From Erysipelothrix sp. (GTDB lineage Bacteria > Bacillota_I > Bacilli_A > Erysipelotrichales > Erysipelotrichaceae): a stretch of DNA of 56,218 nucleotides. Below are positions 9,505 to 19,790 of the stretch, one piece after another; position 1 is the first letter of the stretch, and each line of letters begins with the position of its first letter. The notes below the pieces were generated by a model. That model had not been told where the DNA came from, did not search any database, and saw nothing but the letters and a program-made list of their open reading frames with translations. The stretch spans positions 1 to 56,218 of the forward strand of contig JAAYHR010000013.1 in assembly GCA_012735275.1 (NCBI GenBank). Reading direction: 5' to 3'. The position numbers and the translations under genes are program-made.

Positions 9505-11040
9505 ATGGACAATACAATTTTAGAAATGGTTAATATTACAAAAGACTTTAGTGGGGTTAAAGCGCTAGATAATGTTTCCTTTAATGTTGAAAAAGGCGAA
9601 GTACATGCACTCTGCGGAGAGAATGGTGCTGGTAAGTCAACATTAATGAAAGTATTAAGTGGTGTTTATCCAAATGCAGAGTTTGATGGGGAAATTATTT
9701 ACAACAATCAAAAATGCGAATTTAATAATATTAGGGACAGTGAAAATCTTGGCATTGTTATTATCCACCAAGAGTTAGCGCTAATACCGGATATGACGAT
9801 TGTGGATAATATATTCCTTGGAAATGAGATTGGCAAACATCAAATTGTCGATCAATATCATACAATTGTTGAAGCAAAACGTTTATTAAAATTAGTTGGT
9901 TTGGAATTAGATCCATTAACTATGGTAAATAAACTTTCGGTTGGACAGCAGCAACTTGTAGAAATTGCGAAAGCATTTTCTAAAGATGTAAAATTATTAA
10001 TCTTAGATGAGCCGACATCGGCTCTAAATGAGACTGAAAGTGAAAACCTCTTAAATTTAATTATGAAATTTAAGGCAGATGGAATAACTTCAATTATGAT
10101 ATCGCATAAGTTAAATGAAGTTATGGCTATATCAGATCGAATTACAGTAATTCGTGACGGTAAAGTTGCTGATAATATTGATGAAATTGAAGCTGGTACT
10201 GAAATGCGCATGGTTAAAAGCATGGTTGGACGCGATTTAACTAATCGTTATCCGGAAAAAACAGCGAAAATTAAAGAAAAGATATTTGAAGTAAAAAATT
10301 GGACAGTATCCCATCCTCAAGATATCGATAAGAAAGTTATCGATGATGTTAGCTTCCATGTTAAAGCCGGTGAAGTTGTCGGGGTAGCTGGATTAATGGG
10401 GTCAGGAAGAACTGAATTAGCCCTTAGTTTATTTGGAAGAATGTATGGTGCCAATGCTAGTGGAGAAATAAAGTTACATGGTAAAGATATTGATACTTCA
10501 ACAGTATCAAAAGCTATCGATAGTGGTTTAGCTTATGTAACGGAAGATCGAAAAGAACAAGGTTTAATCTTGATAGATACGGTTAATCATAATGTCTCAT
10601 TAACAAGCTTAGACAAGATTGCTAAACACGGTGTAATTGATACTAATAAAGAAATTAAAGTTGCTGAAGAATATCGTCAACTACTAAATATTAGAACCCA
10701 TTCAGTCCACCAAGTTGTCGAGAGTTTAAGTGGTGGTAATCAGCAAAAAGTCGTACTAAGTAAATGGCTAATGTCTGATCCAGAAGTTCTAATCTTAGAT
10801 GAGCCAACACGAGGTATTGATGTTGGGGCCAAATATGAAATATACAAGATTATTGATGATATAGCGAGTGCTGGAAAAGCCGTTATTCTAATTTCATCGG
10901 ATCTACCAGAACTATTAGGAATGGCTGATCGCGTCTATGCGATTAATGAAGGTAAAATCGGTGGCGAAGTTGATCGTGAACACGCTAGTGAAGAATTAAT
11001 TATGAAACATATGTTAGGAATAAGCGAGGAAGGTAATTAA
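9505..11040 (+). CDS. CUT2 sugar ABC transporter ATP-binding protein (GguA/MmsA-like, two NBDs)
   Basis: 511 aa; Walker A GENGAGKSTL, two NBDs, LSGGNQQKVVLSKWL. Confidence 0.93.
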   Translation: MDNTILEMVNITKDFSGVKALDNVSFNVEKGEVHALCGENGAGKSTLMKVLSGVYPNAEFDGEIIYNNQKCEFNNIRDSENLGIVIIHQELALIPDMTIVDNIFLGNEIGKHQIVDQYHTIVEAKRLLKLVGLELDPLTMVNKLSVGQQQLVEIAKAFSKDVKLLILDEPTSALNETESENLLNLIMKFKADGITSIMISHKLNEVMAISDRITVIRDGKVADNIDEIEAGTEMRMVKSMVGRDLTNRYPEKTAKIKEKIFEVKNWTVSHPQDIDKKVIDDVSFHVKAGEVVGVAGLMGSGRTELALSLFGRMYGANASGEIKLHGKDIDTSTVSKAIDSGLAYVTEDRKEQGLILIDTVNHNVSLTSLDKIAKHGVIDTNKEIKVAEEYRQLLNIRTHSVHQVVESLSGGNQQKVVLSKWLMSDPEVLILDEPTRGIDVGAKYEIYKIIDDIASAGKAVILISSDLPELLGMADRVYAINEGKIGGEVDREHASEELIMKHMLGISEEGN

Positions 11041-11041
11041 T

Positions 11042-12223
11042 ATGGAAACACAAACAAGTATAAAAGATAGAATTCTATCATTCTTTAGAAACAACAGTAT
11101 GACAATTATTTTAGTAGCAATTATTGCAATATTCTTTGTATTAACAAATGGGCTACTTTTAAAACCATTGAACGTAACTAATATCATTCTACAAAACTCA
11201 TATATCTTGATATTAGCAATTGGTATGTTAATACTAATTGTCTTAAATCATATCGACTTATCAGTTGGATCAATTGTTGCAGTCGTTGGTGCCTTATCAG
11301 GAATGTTAATGACTGAAATGGGACTTCCAGTTTGGCTAACAATTATTATTGGACTTATTGTTGGAGCACTACTTGGAGCGATGCAAGGATTCTGGGTTGC
11401 GTATCTTGCAGTACCATCATTCATTGTTACCCTAGCAGGCCAGTTACTATTCAGAGGAATTACTATGATTATCTTAAAGGGGAAAACAATTGCTCCTTTA
11501 CCAAAATCATTCCAAGTCTTCTCAAGTAAATTCGTTCCTGAATTTATGGGACCAATCATGGGCTTAAAAACTAATGCAGTAATCTTTGGATTAGCAGCAA
11601 TTGCCATGATTTGGATTTCACAAATATCATCACGTAAAAAGAAAGTAGCGCATGATATCGATGTTGAATCACCAGCTAAATTTATTGCTAAAATGTCACT
11701 ATTTACTGCAGTTATCGCTGGCTTCTCATTCTTACTTGGATCCTACCAAGGGATTCCAATTATTCTAGTTATCTTAATTGCCCTAACATATACATATCAA
11801 TATGTTATGAGCAGAACTAAAATGGGCCGTCATATTTATGCGATTGGTGGAAATATAAAAGCCGCAGTCTTATCAGGAATTAAAGCACAAAAGATTACTT
11901 TCTTTGCTTTCGTTAATATGGGCTTTTTGGCAGCAGTTTCTGGTCTAGTCTTTGCTTCAAGATTAAATGCCGCAACGCCGCAAGCCGGAGTATCATTTGA
12001 ACTTGATGCAATTGCCGCATGTTATATCGGTGGAGCATCAGCAAGTGGTGGAATTGGTAAAGTAATCGGAGCAATAATTGGTGGATTAGTTATGGCTGTC
12101 TTAAACAATGGTATGTCACTAATGGGAATTGGGATCGACTACCAACAAGCAATTAAAGGAATTGTCTTATTAGCAGCTGTATCATTAGACGTTTATAACC
12201 GTAGAAAAGCAGCAATTAACTAA
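11042..12223 (+). CDS. CUT2 sugar ABC transporter permease (GguB/MmsB-like)
   Basis: 393 aa multi-TM; NHIDLSVGSIVAVVGALSG, GGNIKAAVLSGIKAQKITFFAFVNMGFLAAVSGLV. Confidence 0.92.
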   Translation: METQTSIKDRILSFFRNNSMTIILVAIIAIFFVLTNGLLLKPLNVTNIILQNSYILILAIGMLILIVLNHIDLSVGSIVAVVGALSGMLMTEMGLPVWLTIIIGLIVGALLGAMQGFWVAYLAVPSFIVTLAGQLLFRGITMIILKGKTIAPLPKSFQVFSSKFVPEFMGPIMGLKTNAVIFGLAAIAMIWISQISSRKKKVAHDIDVESPAKFIAKMSLFTAVIAGFSFLLGSYQGIPIILVILIALTYTYQYVMSRTKMGRHIYAIGGNIKAAVLSGIKAQKITFFAFVNMGFLAAVSGLVFASRLNAATPQAGVSFELDAIAACYIGGASASGGIGKVIGAIIGGLVMAVLNNGMSLMGIGIDYQQAIKGIVLLAAVSLDVYNRRKAAIN

Positions 12224-12237
12224 TTGGAGGTTAAACA

Positions 12238-13827
12238 ATGAATAAAGATTTTAAGCAAGTGCTTAATACCGATGAAACTAGTCTTGGAATCGAACTTGGA
12301 TCAACAAGAATAAAGACTGTATTAATTGGTCCAAATGCAGAAGTTATCGCATCTGGCTACTTTGATTGGGAAAACCAATTAGTTGATGAAGTTTGGACAT
12401 ATAAACTTGAAGATGTCTGGTCAGGTATTCAAGCATCATATGCCAGCTTGAAGCAAGCAGTATTAGATACATATGCTGTAAAACTAAAATACTTTGGCGC
12501 AATAGGTGTATCCGCAATGATGCATGGCTACTTAGCATTTGATTCAAATAAAGAATTATTAGTGCCATTTAGAACCTGGCGTAATGCGATGACAAGAGAG
12601 TCTGAAGTTTATCTAACTGAATTACTCAATCATAATATCCCACAAAGATGGTCAATTGCACACTTACATCAAGCAATGCTAAATCAGGAAAGTCATGTCA
12701 AAAATGTCGACTACTTTACAACTCTTGCGGGCTATGTAACTTGGCAGTTAACTGGTAATAAAAATATTGGAATTGGTGATGCTTCAGGCATGTTTCCAAT
12801 TAATTCAAAAACATTAACTTATGACAGTGAACGGGTAAAAACATTTAATCAAGAATTTAGTAAATATTCGCTTGATAAAGATTTAAATGACTTACTACCA
12901 AGTGTCCTAAATGCTGGTGAGTTAGCTGGAACTTTATTAAAAGAATCAGTAAAATTAATTGATCCAAGTGAGGATCTAGAAGCTGGAATCAAACTAGCTC
13001 CCGCTGAAGGTGATGCTGGAACAGGAATGGTCGCAACTAATGCGATTCTTGAAAACACTGGAAACATTTCTGCCGGTACATCCGTCTTTGCGATGATCGT
13101 CTTAGATGAGAACTTATCAAAAGTCTATCCAGAAATTGATATTGTTACTACACCAACGGGATCACAAGTAGCTATGGTACATGTCAATAACTGTACGAGT
13201 GAAATCAACTCATGGGTTAACATCTTTAGAGAATTTAGCCAGTTGATTGATCATGATATTTCAAATGATGAACTCTATTCAAAACTTTTAAAAACAGCAT
13301 TATCATCAGATGATGATCTCAAGGGAATTCTCTCTTATGGTTATCACTCCGGTGAGAATATTACTAAAATAAATATCGGTCGACCACTATTAGTTAGAAA
13401 GCCAGATGCTAATTTCTCATTAAGTAACTTAATGCGTTCAATCTTAGATTCAGCCTTTGCGACACTTAGTATCGGACTTGAAATACTAAGAGATGAAGGG
13501 ATTGAAATTGATTCAATCGTTGGTCATGGTGGTATCTTTAAAACTGAAGGGGTCGCAGAAGTAGTTGTGGCAGCTGCCGTTAAGAGTCCAGTAACTTTAA
13601 TGGAAACAGCAAATGAAGGTGGAGCTTGGGGTATGGCAATCTTAGCTCAATATCTTAACTTTGCTAAAGATATGACACTGGATGAATACTTAAATAGTTA
13701 TGTCTTCAAAGATGCGAAAGTTAGAACATATACTCCAAGTGAAGCAGAGATTAATGCCTATGCTGAATATGTAAAAATCTATCAAGCTGGCTTAGTAATC
13801 GAAGCAACTGCAAATAATCTGGTATAG
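12238..13827 (+). CDS. FGGY-family carbohydrate kinase, probable L-ribulokinase role
   Basis: LGIELGSTRIKTVLIG N-terminal phosphate motif; located between arabinose importer and araD/araA; not a classical long AraB sequence. Confidence 0.8.
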   Translation: MNKDFKQVLNTDETSLGIELGSTRIKTVLIGPNAEVIASGYFDWENQLVDEVWTYKLEDVWSGIQASYASLKQAVLDTYAVKLKYFGAIGVSAMMHGYLAFDSNKELLVPFRTWRNAMTRESEVYLTELLNHNIPQRWSIAHLHQAMLNQESHVKNVDYFTTLAGYVTWQLTGNKNIGIGDASGMFPINSKTLTYDSERVKTFNQEFSKYSLDKDLNDLLPSVLNAGELAGTLLKESVKLIDPSEDLEAGIKLAPAEGDAGTGMVATNAILENTGNISAGTSVFAMIVLDENLSKVYPEIDIVTTPTGSQVAMVHVNNCTSEINSWVNIFREFSQLIDHDISNDELYSKLLKTALSSDDDLKGILSYGYHSGENITKINIGRPLLVRKPDANFSLSNLMRSILDSAFATLSIGLEILRDEGIEIDSIVGHGGIFKTEGVAEVVVAAAVKSPVTLMETANEGGAWGMAILAQYLNFAKDMTLDEYLNSYVFKDAKVRTYTPSEAEINAYAEYVKIYQAGLVIEATANNLV

Positions 13828-13835
13828 GAGGATAT

Positions 13836-14546
13836 ATGTTAGATAAATTAAAAGAAGAAGTTTACTTAGCTAATCTTGAATTAGTTAAACAAAATTTAAT
13901 TAAATATACTTGGGGGAACGTTTCTGGAGTTGACCGTGAGCAAGAAGTCTTTGTTATCAAACCAAGTGGTGTTGCTTATGATAAGTTAAAAGTTGAAGAT
14001 ATGGTTGTTTGTGACTTTGATGGAAATGTAGTTGAAGGTAAACTAAGCCCATCATCAGATACAAAAACGCACGCCATAATTTATAAGAACTTTCCTGAAG
14101 TTGGAGGAATTGTCCATACGCATTCACAGTGGGCAACGATCTATGCGCAAGCAGGCAAACCACTAACAGCTTATGGAACAACCCATGCTGATACATTCTA
14201 TGGTTCTGTTCCTTGCGCTAGATTCTTAACTAAAGAAGAAATTGATAATGATTATGAAAGAGAAACCGGAAATGTAATTGTGGAGACATTTAGAGACTTA
14301 GGACTTGATGAAATGCAAGTACCAGGAATTCTCTTAAATGGTCATGGTCCCTTTACTTGGGCACCTAATGCAAGTGAGGCTGTATATAATGCAGTTGTCC
14401 TTGAGGAAGTTGCTAAAACGGCATACTTTAGTCAATTACTTACGCCAAACTTAGAGCCATTACCACAGGCAGTATTAGATAAGCATTACTTAAGAAAACA
14501 CGGAAAAGATTCATATTATGGACAAAAGGAGAAAAATAATGAATAA
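13836..14546 (+). CDS. araD: L-ribulose-5-phosphate 4-epimerase
   Basis: 236 aa; [63 protein letters not shown]. Confidence 0.93.
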   Translation: MLDKLKEEVYLANLELVKQNLIKYTWGNVSGVDREQEVFVIKPSGVAYDKLKVEDMVVCDFDGNVVEGKLSPSSDTKTHAIIYKNFPEVGGIVHTHSQWATIYAQAGKPLTAYGTTHADTFYGSVPCARFLTKEEIDNDYERETGNVIVETFRDLGLDEMQVPGILLNGHGPFTWAPNASEAVYNAVVLEEVAKTAYFSQLLTPNLEPLPQAVLDKHYLRKHGKDSYYGQKEKNNE

Positions 14547-15957
14547 TATTAATAAAAAGTTTCTATTTATCGTTGGTTCACAACATTTATATGGTGAAGA
14601 AGCATTAGCGCAAGTTAGAAGTAATGCTGAAAAGATTACAAGTGAGCTAAATAAATTCTCGCTACCATACCCAATTGAGTTTAAGGGTTTAGCAACTACT
14701 CCCGATGAAATTACAAAACTTATGAAGGAAGTAAACTATGATGATAGTGTTGCTGGAGTTATTACTTGGATGCATACTTTCTCACCAGCTAAAATGTGGA
14801 TAAGAGGTACGCAATTACTGCAAAAACCACTACTGCATTTAGCGACACAATTTAATGAAAGTATTCCTTGGGAATCAATTGATATGGACTTTATGAATCT
14901 TAACCAAGCTGCTCACGGTGATCGTGAATATGGATATATTAACGCGAGACTGGACAAACGTAATAAGATTATTGTAGGATATTGGGATGATGTAGAAGTC
15001 AAAACTGATATTGCCGCTTGGATGGATGTCGCAGTTGCTTATGAAGAAGGCTTTAAAATTAAAGTTGCCCGCTTTGGAGATAACATGCGTAATGTTGCAG
15101 TTACTGATGGCGATAAAGTTGAAGCACAAATTCAATTTGGTTGGTATGTCGATTATTATGGCATTGGCGACTTAGTTGAAGTTGTTAAAGAAGTAAGTGA
15201 AGAAGAAATTAATAGTGTCTTTTCTGAATATGAAGAACTGTATGAATTTGAATATGGAGATTACGACAAGGAAACTTGGGAAAAACATGTTAAAGTACAA
15301 GCAGCTTATGAAATCGCCTTAAAGAAATTCTTAGCAAAAGGCGGCTATACAGCATTCTCAACTAACTTTGAAGATCTTCATGGCATGGATCAATTACCAG
15401 GCTTAGCAGTTCAAAGATTAATGGCCGAAGGATATGGATTTGCCGGTGAGGGTGATTGGAAAACCGCAGCGCTTGATCGTTTCCTAAAAATTATGAGTCA
15501 TAATCAACAAACAGGATTTATGGAAGACTATACATATGAGTTAGCACGTGGAAGAGAAGCAATTCTCCAATCACATATGTTAGAAGTTGATCCAACATTG
15601 GCGGCAAACAAACCACGCTTAGTTGTATCACCATTATCAATTGGCGATAAAGCTGATCCAGCACGCTTAGTATTTGATGGTGTTGAAGGTGAAGGAGTTG
15701 CTGTAAGTATTGCTGACTTTGGAACACACTTTAAAGTCTTAGTTAACTCAATCTCTGCCTTTACACCAGAAGAAGCTGCACCTAATCTACCAGTTGCACG
15801 TGTGATGTGGAAAGTTAATCCTGGCTTTAAACAAGGTGTTCATTCTTGGATTGAAAATGGTGGAGGCCACCATACAGTTGCCTCACTAGCATTAACGGTC
15901 GATCAAATTCTTGATTGGACAAATATGCTAGATGTAGAAACTGTCTTAATCGACTAA
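14539..15957 (+). CDS. araA: L-arabinose isomerase
   Basis: [44 protein letters not shown] 14539 overlaps the araD stop. Confidence 0.95.
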   Translation: MNNINKKFLFIVGSQHLYGEEALAQVRSNAEKITSELNKFSLPYPIEFKGLATTPDEITKLMKEVNYDDSVAGVITWMHTFSPAKMWIRGTQLLQKPLLHLATQFNESIPWESIDMDFMNLNQAAHGDREYGYINARLDKRNKIIVGYWDDVEVKTDIAAWMDVAVAYEEGFKIKVARFGDNMRNVAVTDGDKVEAQIQFGWYVDYYGIGDLVEVVKEVSEEEINSVFSEYEELYEFEYGDYDKETWEKHVKVQAAYEIALKKFLAKGGYTAFSTNFEDLHGMDQLPGLAVQRLMAEGYGFAGEGDWKTAALDRFLKIMSHNQQTGFMEDYTYELARGREAILQSHMLEVDPTLAANKPRLVVSPLSIGDKADPARLVFDGVEGEGVAVSIADFGTHFKVLVNSISAFTPEEAAPNLPVARVMWKVNPGFKQGVHSWIENGGGHHTVASLALTVDQILDWTNMLDVETVLID

Positions 15958-15982
15958 TTAAATAATATAAGGAGAGCTTAGT

Positions 15983-17047
15983 ATGACTTTTATGAACAAA
16001 CACGAATATTTAAGATTTGAAATCAAGAAAATGATTGAAGAAGAATCTTTGAAACCGGGAGATAAACTTCCTACTGAGCTACAATTTCAAGAGAAGTATG
16101 ATGTGAGCCGTCATACAGTTAGACTAGCTTTATCAAACCTAGAAAATGAAGGCGTAATCTATAAAGAACAAGGACTTGGATCATTTGTTTCTGAGAAGAA
16201 ACTTAAGAGCAAAGAGATTGGTGTCATTACCACTTACATGTCTGATTATATTTTCCCATATATTATTCGCGGAATTGAAAAAGAGTTAACTGAACAAGGC
16301 TATACAATGATTTTAACCTCAACCGATAATAACCATGACTTAGAAAAACGCGCTCTCAAAATGATGTTAGATCGTGATATTGATGGTATTATTGTTGAAC
16401 CAACAAAGAGTGCTTTATATAACCCTAATATTGGAGAATACCTTAAACTCAAAAAACGTGGAATCCCAACGGTCATGATCAATGCTACATACGCTGAACT
16501 TGATATGCCAGCCGTTATTCTTGATGACTACAATGCCGGTTACATGGCTACCTTAGAGTTAATTGAGAATAACCATACAAACATAGGTGGAATCTTTAAA
16601 ATCGATGACATGCAAGGTAAAGAGCGTTTAAAAGGTTATATGAATGCATGCTATGACAATGATGTCGAGTATAATTCAAAAAATATACTTGTCTATGAAA
16701 CAGAAACATTAAACGAGTTAATGGACCAATCGGTTACAAAACTTGTCACGGAAAATAATGTAACTGGAATAGTAACATATAACGATAAGGTTGCGAATGA
16801 TTTATTAGAAATAATATGGAAAAATGATTTAAAGGTCCCAGACGACTTTTCAATTGTCAGTCATGACAACTCTTACTTGAGTGAGATGTCATCGACCCAA
16901 TTAACATCAGTCGATCACCCCAAAAGTGATCTGGGTAAGAAAGCCGCTGAACTAGTATTAACTTCAGTCAACAATGGCAATGAAAAAATAGAAGACTATG
17001 TCTTCAAGCCCGAGTTGGTTCGAAGAACAAGTGTTAAAAAAATCTAA
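15983..17047 (+). CDS. araR: AraR-type transcriptional repressor (GntR HTH plus LacI-like ligand domain)
   Basis: N-terminal GntR wHTH (KPGDKLPTELQFQEKYDVSRHTVRLALSNLENEGVI) and LacI-type C-terminus. Confidence 0.9.
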   Translation: MTFMNKHEYLRFEIKKMIEEESLKPGDKLPTELQFQEKYDVSRHTVRLALSNLENEGVIYKEQGLGSFVSEKKLKSKEIGVITTYMSDYIFPYIIRGIEKELTEQGYTMILTSTDNNHDLEKRALKMMLDRDIDGIIVEPTKSALYNPNIGEYLKLKKRGIPTVMINATYAELDMPAVILDDYNAGYMATLELIENNHTNIGGIFKIDDMQGKERLKGYMNACYDNDVEYNSKNILVYETETLNELMDQSVTKLVTENNVTGIVTYNDKVANDLLEIIWKNDLKVPDDFSIVSHDNSYLSEMSSTQLTSVDHPKSDLGKKAAELVLTSVNNGNEKIEDYVFKPELVRRTSVKKI

Positions 17048-17061
17048 AAACTTAAATAGAG

Positions 17062-17093
17062 AAAGCCCAGTTCAATTGAACTGGGCTTTAAAA
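17062..17093. terminator. Intrinsic terminator (bidirectional)
   Basis: Perfect 28-nt palindrome AAAGCCCAGTTCAA|TTGAACTGGGCTTT between convergent araR and pepF. Confidence 0.88.
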
Positions 17094-17105
17094 TTTAACA
17101 TTATT

Positions 17106-18899
17106 TTATAATTCTTTTGTTAAAGCAATGATTTCATCAATCATATTTTCAATATAATTAATTGTATTCATTAATGGTGCTTCCGTTGATAAATCAACAT
17201 CAACCATCTTAGCTAACTTAAGTGGCGATTTTGATCCACCAGCTTTAAGAACTTCTTTCCAATCTTCAATCTTAATTTCATCATTAAGTAACTTTTCAGA
17301 TGCTTCAGTCGCAATCGTTAATCCAGCACTATAAGTGTATGGGTATAAGCCCATGTAGTAGTGTGGTTGGCGCATCCAAGTCAGTTCCGCACCTTCAGTA
17401 ATCTCAACCGCATCACCCCAGAACTTCTCTAATGTTTCTCTAAATAATTTATTTAAGACATTAGCGTTAACTGGCTCATTACGATCAATCTTTAAGTAGA
17501 CTTCTCTTTGGAAAGCCGCTTCAATTAAATGGGTAACAAAGTTATGATAGTATGTTCTTGAAATTAATGTTGAAAGAATCCAACGTTTTAAGCGTTTATC
17601 ATCTGCCGAATCTTTTAAATGATTAGCCATTAATAATTCATTCATTGTTGATGGAGCTTCAATGAAGTATAGTGATGGTCTAACATTTAGAATATTTTGA
17701 TTTTGTCCAGCTAAGTAGAAGTGTCCAGCATGACCTAACTCATGTGCTAAGACAAAGACTTCACGCATTTTACTTGTCCAAGAGATTAAGACATATGGGT
17801 GATTACCATATGGTGAGCTACAAAATGCTCCCGTTGATTTACCTTGATTTTGTGGGAAGTCGATCCAACGATCATCGAAAGCCTTATTAATCATATCTAA
17901 ATAATCATCACCTAAAACACTTAAACCTTCTAATAATTGTGCTTTAGATTCTTCAATTGAATAATCAGGTTCAAAACTTGGATCAACAACTAAGTGTAAA
18001 TCTGAATAAGTCATTTTATCGATACCGTGAATCTCTGCTAATAATCCGGCAAACTTACGCATCGCCGGTGCTAAATGCTCAGTAATTAAATCAATTTGAC
18101 GATCATACATATCGCGTGATACTTCTTGATCAAATAATAAGTAATCAATAGTTGAATCAAAGCCTTTTAATTTAGCCATCGCTTTCTCTTTTAAGATATG
18201 TGCGGTATAGATTGATGCAACTGTATTTTGTGATTCACCTAAACGTTTGTGGAAAGCATCAAAAGCTGCACGACGAACATTTAAATCTTCCTCAAACATT
18301 AACTCATCTTCAAAGTATCCAAAAGTCATTGGAATGGTTTTACCATCAACGACTAAATCTTCAAACTTCATGTCAGCTAACTTATGCATGTTGTAAGTTG
18401 AGTAAGCAGAATTTAAAGTTGGGCTTAACTCACTTAGTGCATCCTCAACTTTTGGATCAAGTGTATGTGCTTTCTCTCTTAATGTCTTAGTCACAGTATT
18501 AGCTAGTTCAGGATCTAATTGTCCAACTTCTTTTAATACCGCTTCATCTAAACTCTTTAATGCTTGCGATAAGAAAGTTAACTTTGGCGATAATTGACTC
18601 ATTACCATTGAGAACTTGCCATTTCTTTCCATAGCAAGACTGTTTGATGAATCTTCACTCATATGTAAAGAAGCATAAGCACTTGCTTGGGTAATTCGCT
18701 CATTTAATTTTGAATACTCTAATAGGGCAGCAACCGCTGTTTTAGCATCACTAATTTTGTCTTTATATGTATCAGCAAAAGTTGTAACAGAAACTTCTAA
18801 ATCACTTAACTCTTGGTAGTATAATTCATCACTTTTAAATAGGTCTTGTAAATTCCAAGTGGTATTTACATCTACTTCATTTCTTTTCAATATTTTCAT
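17106..18899 (-). CDS. pepF: Oligoendopeptidase F (M3B)
   Basis: HEXXH motif VLAHELGHAGHFYL; PepF-like N-terminus. Confidence 0.93.
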   Translation of the reverse strand: MKILKRNEVDVNTTWNLQDLFKSDELYYQELSDLEVSVTTFADTYKDKISDAKTAVAALLEYSKLNERITQASAYASLHMSEDSSNSLAMERNGKFSMVMSQLSPKLTFLSQALKSLDEAVLKEVGQLDPELANTVTKTLREKAHTLDPKVEDALSELSPTLNSAYSTYNMHKLADMKFEDLVVDGKTIPMTFGYFEDELMFEEDLNVRRAAFDAFHKRLGESQNTVASIYTAHILKEKAMAKLKGFDSTIDYLLFDQEVSRDMYDRQIDLITEHLAPAMRKFAGLLAEIHGIDKMTYSDLHLVVDPSFEPDYSIEESKAQLLEGLSVLGDDYLDMINKAFDDRWIDFPQNQGKSTGAFCSSPYGNHPYVLISWTSKMREVFVLAHELGHAGHFYLAGQNQNILNVRPSLYFIEAPSTMNELLMANHLKDSADDKRLKRWILSTLISRTYYHNFVTHLIEAAFQREVYLKIDRNEPVNANVLNKLFRETLEKFWGDAVEITEGAELTWMRQPHYYMGLYPYTYSAGLTIATEASEKLLNDEIKIEDWKEVLKAGGSKSPLKLAKMVDVDLSTEAPLMNTINYIENMIDEIIALTKEL

Positions 18900-18969
18900 G
18901 AAATCCTCCTCATAATTTACATTATTATACTACATATCCAGGTCTAGTGGCGATAAGAAAGTAATAAAA

Positions 18970-18993
18970 AACGAGAATGTTTTTATTCTCGTT
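18970..18993. terminator. Intrinsic terminator
   Basis: AACGAGAAT-gttttt-ATTCTCGTT. Confidence 0.7.
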
Positions 18994-19000
18994 ACTAGAA

Positions 19001-19651
19001 TTATTTTTTAATGATCGAAAACTTTTCAACAAAGCTTTGTTGAATTGGGATATAGAAGCCCAGTAGTGGACCAAATACAATCATCGAGATGATTGTTCCC
19101 TCTCTTAAGGTAATTGGTACATTCCAAACAAAGGTAATTATTAGAATAGAAATTATTGCTAATATATCAACAGTCTGTCTAATTGTGGAGAACTTTCCAA
19201 AACCCTTATCTGCTAATGTCTCACAAAGACCTTCTAATGGTAGGTTAATAAAATCAGCAGTTTGAATCATTGAAACGAAAAAGGCGATCAGTGCAATTGA
19301 TAATATAAAGAGCAAGAATTTAACTACATAAGAATTAATAACCATTTTATCAAAAACTCCATAATAGAATAGGTTAATTATTTTCCCATTTATAAAGCCA
19401 ACAGCTAAGGTTAATATATTACTAATTCTAAATTCCTTTTTTAAGATTACTAATTGAATTAAAACACATGTAAGTGACATCAAGATTGCGGCATTTCCAA
19501 CTTTTAAACCACTAACACTTGAGATACTTTTTCCAAGTCCATCCCATGGTCCCATACCAATATTAAGTTGCATTTGAAATGCTGCGGATGCGGAAAGCAG
19601 AGTAATTGCTAAAGCAAAATATAAAACCTGTTTAATTGAATACTTCTTCAT
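19001..19651 (-). CDS. YczE/YyaS/YitT family integral membrane protein
   Basis: MQLNIGMGPWDGLGKSISSVSGLKVGNAAILMSL, a YczE-like signature. Confidence 0.8.
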   Translation of the reverse strand: MKKYSIKQVLYFALAITLLSASAAFQMQLNIGMGPWDGLGKSISSVSGLKVGNAAILMSLTCVLIQLVILKKEFRISNILTLAVGFINGKIINLFYYGVFDKMVINSYVVKFLLFILSIALIAFFVSMIQTADFINLPLEGLCETLADKGFGKFSTIRQTVDILAIISILIITFVWNVPITLREGTIISMIVFGPLLGFYIPIQQSFVEKFSIIKK

Positions 19652-19790
19652 ATAATCCCCTCACTTCAAATAGTATAGCATAGTTTAACTCCAAAAATAC
19701 AAAGCGTTACTAATTATGAATAACTTGACCATAGTCAATGTTTAAAGCAAATAAATGCTCTAAGATAGAAGCAGATTAGGAGAGATTTAT

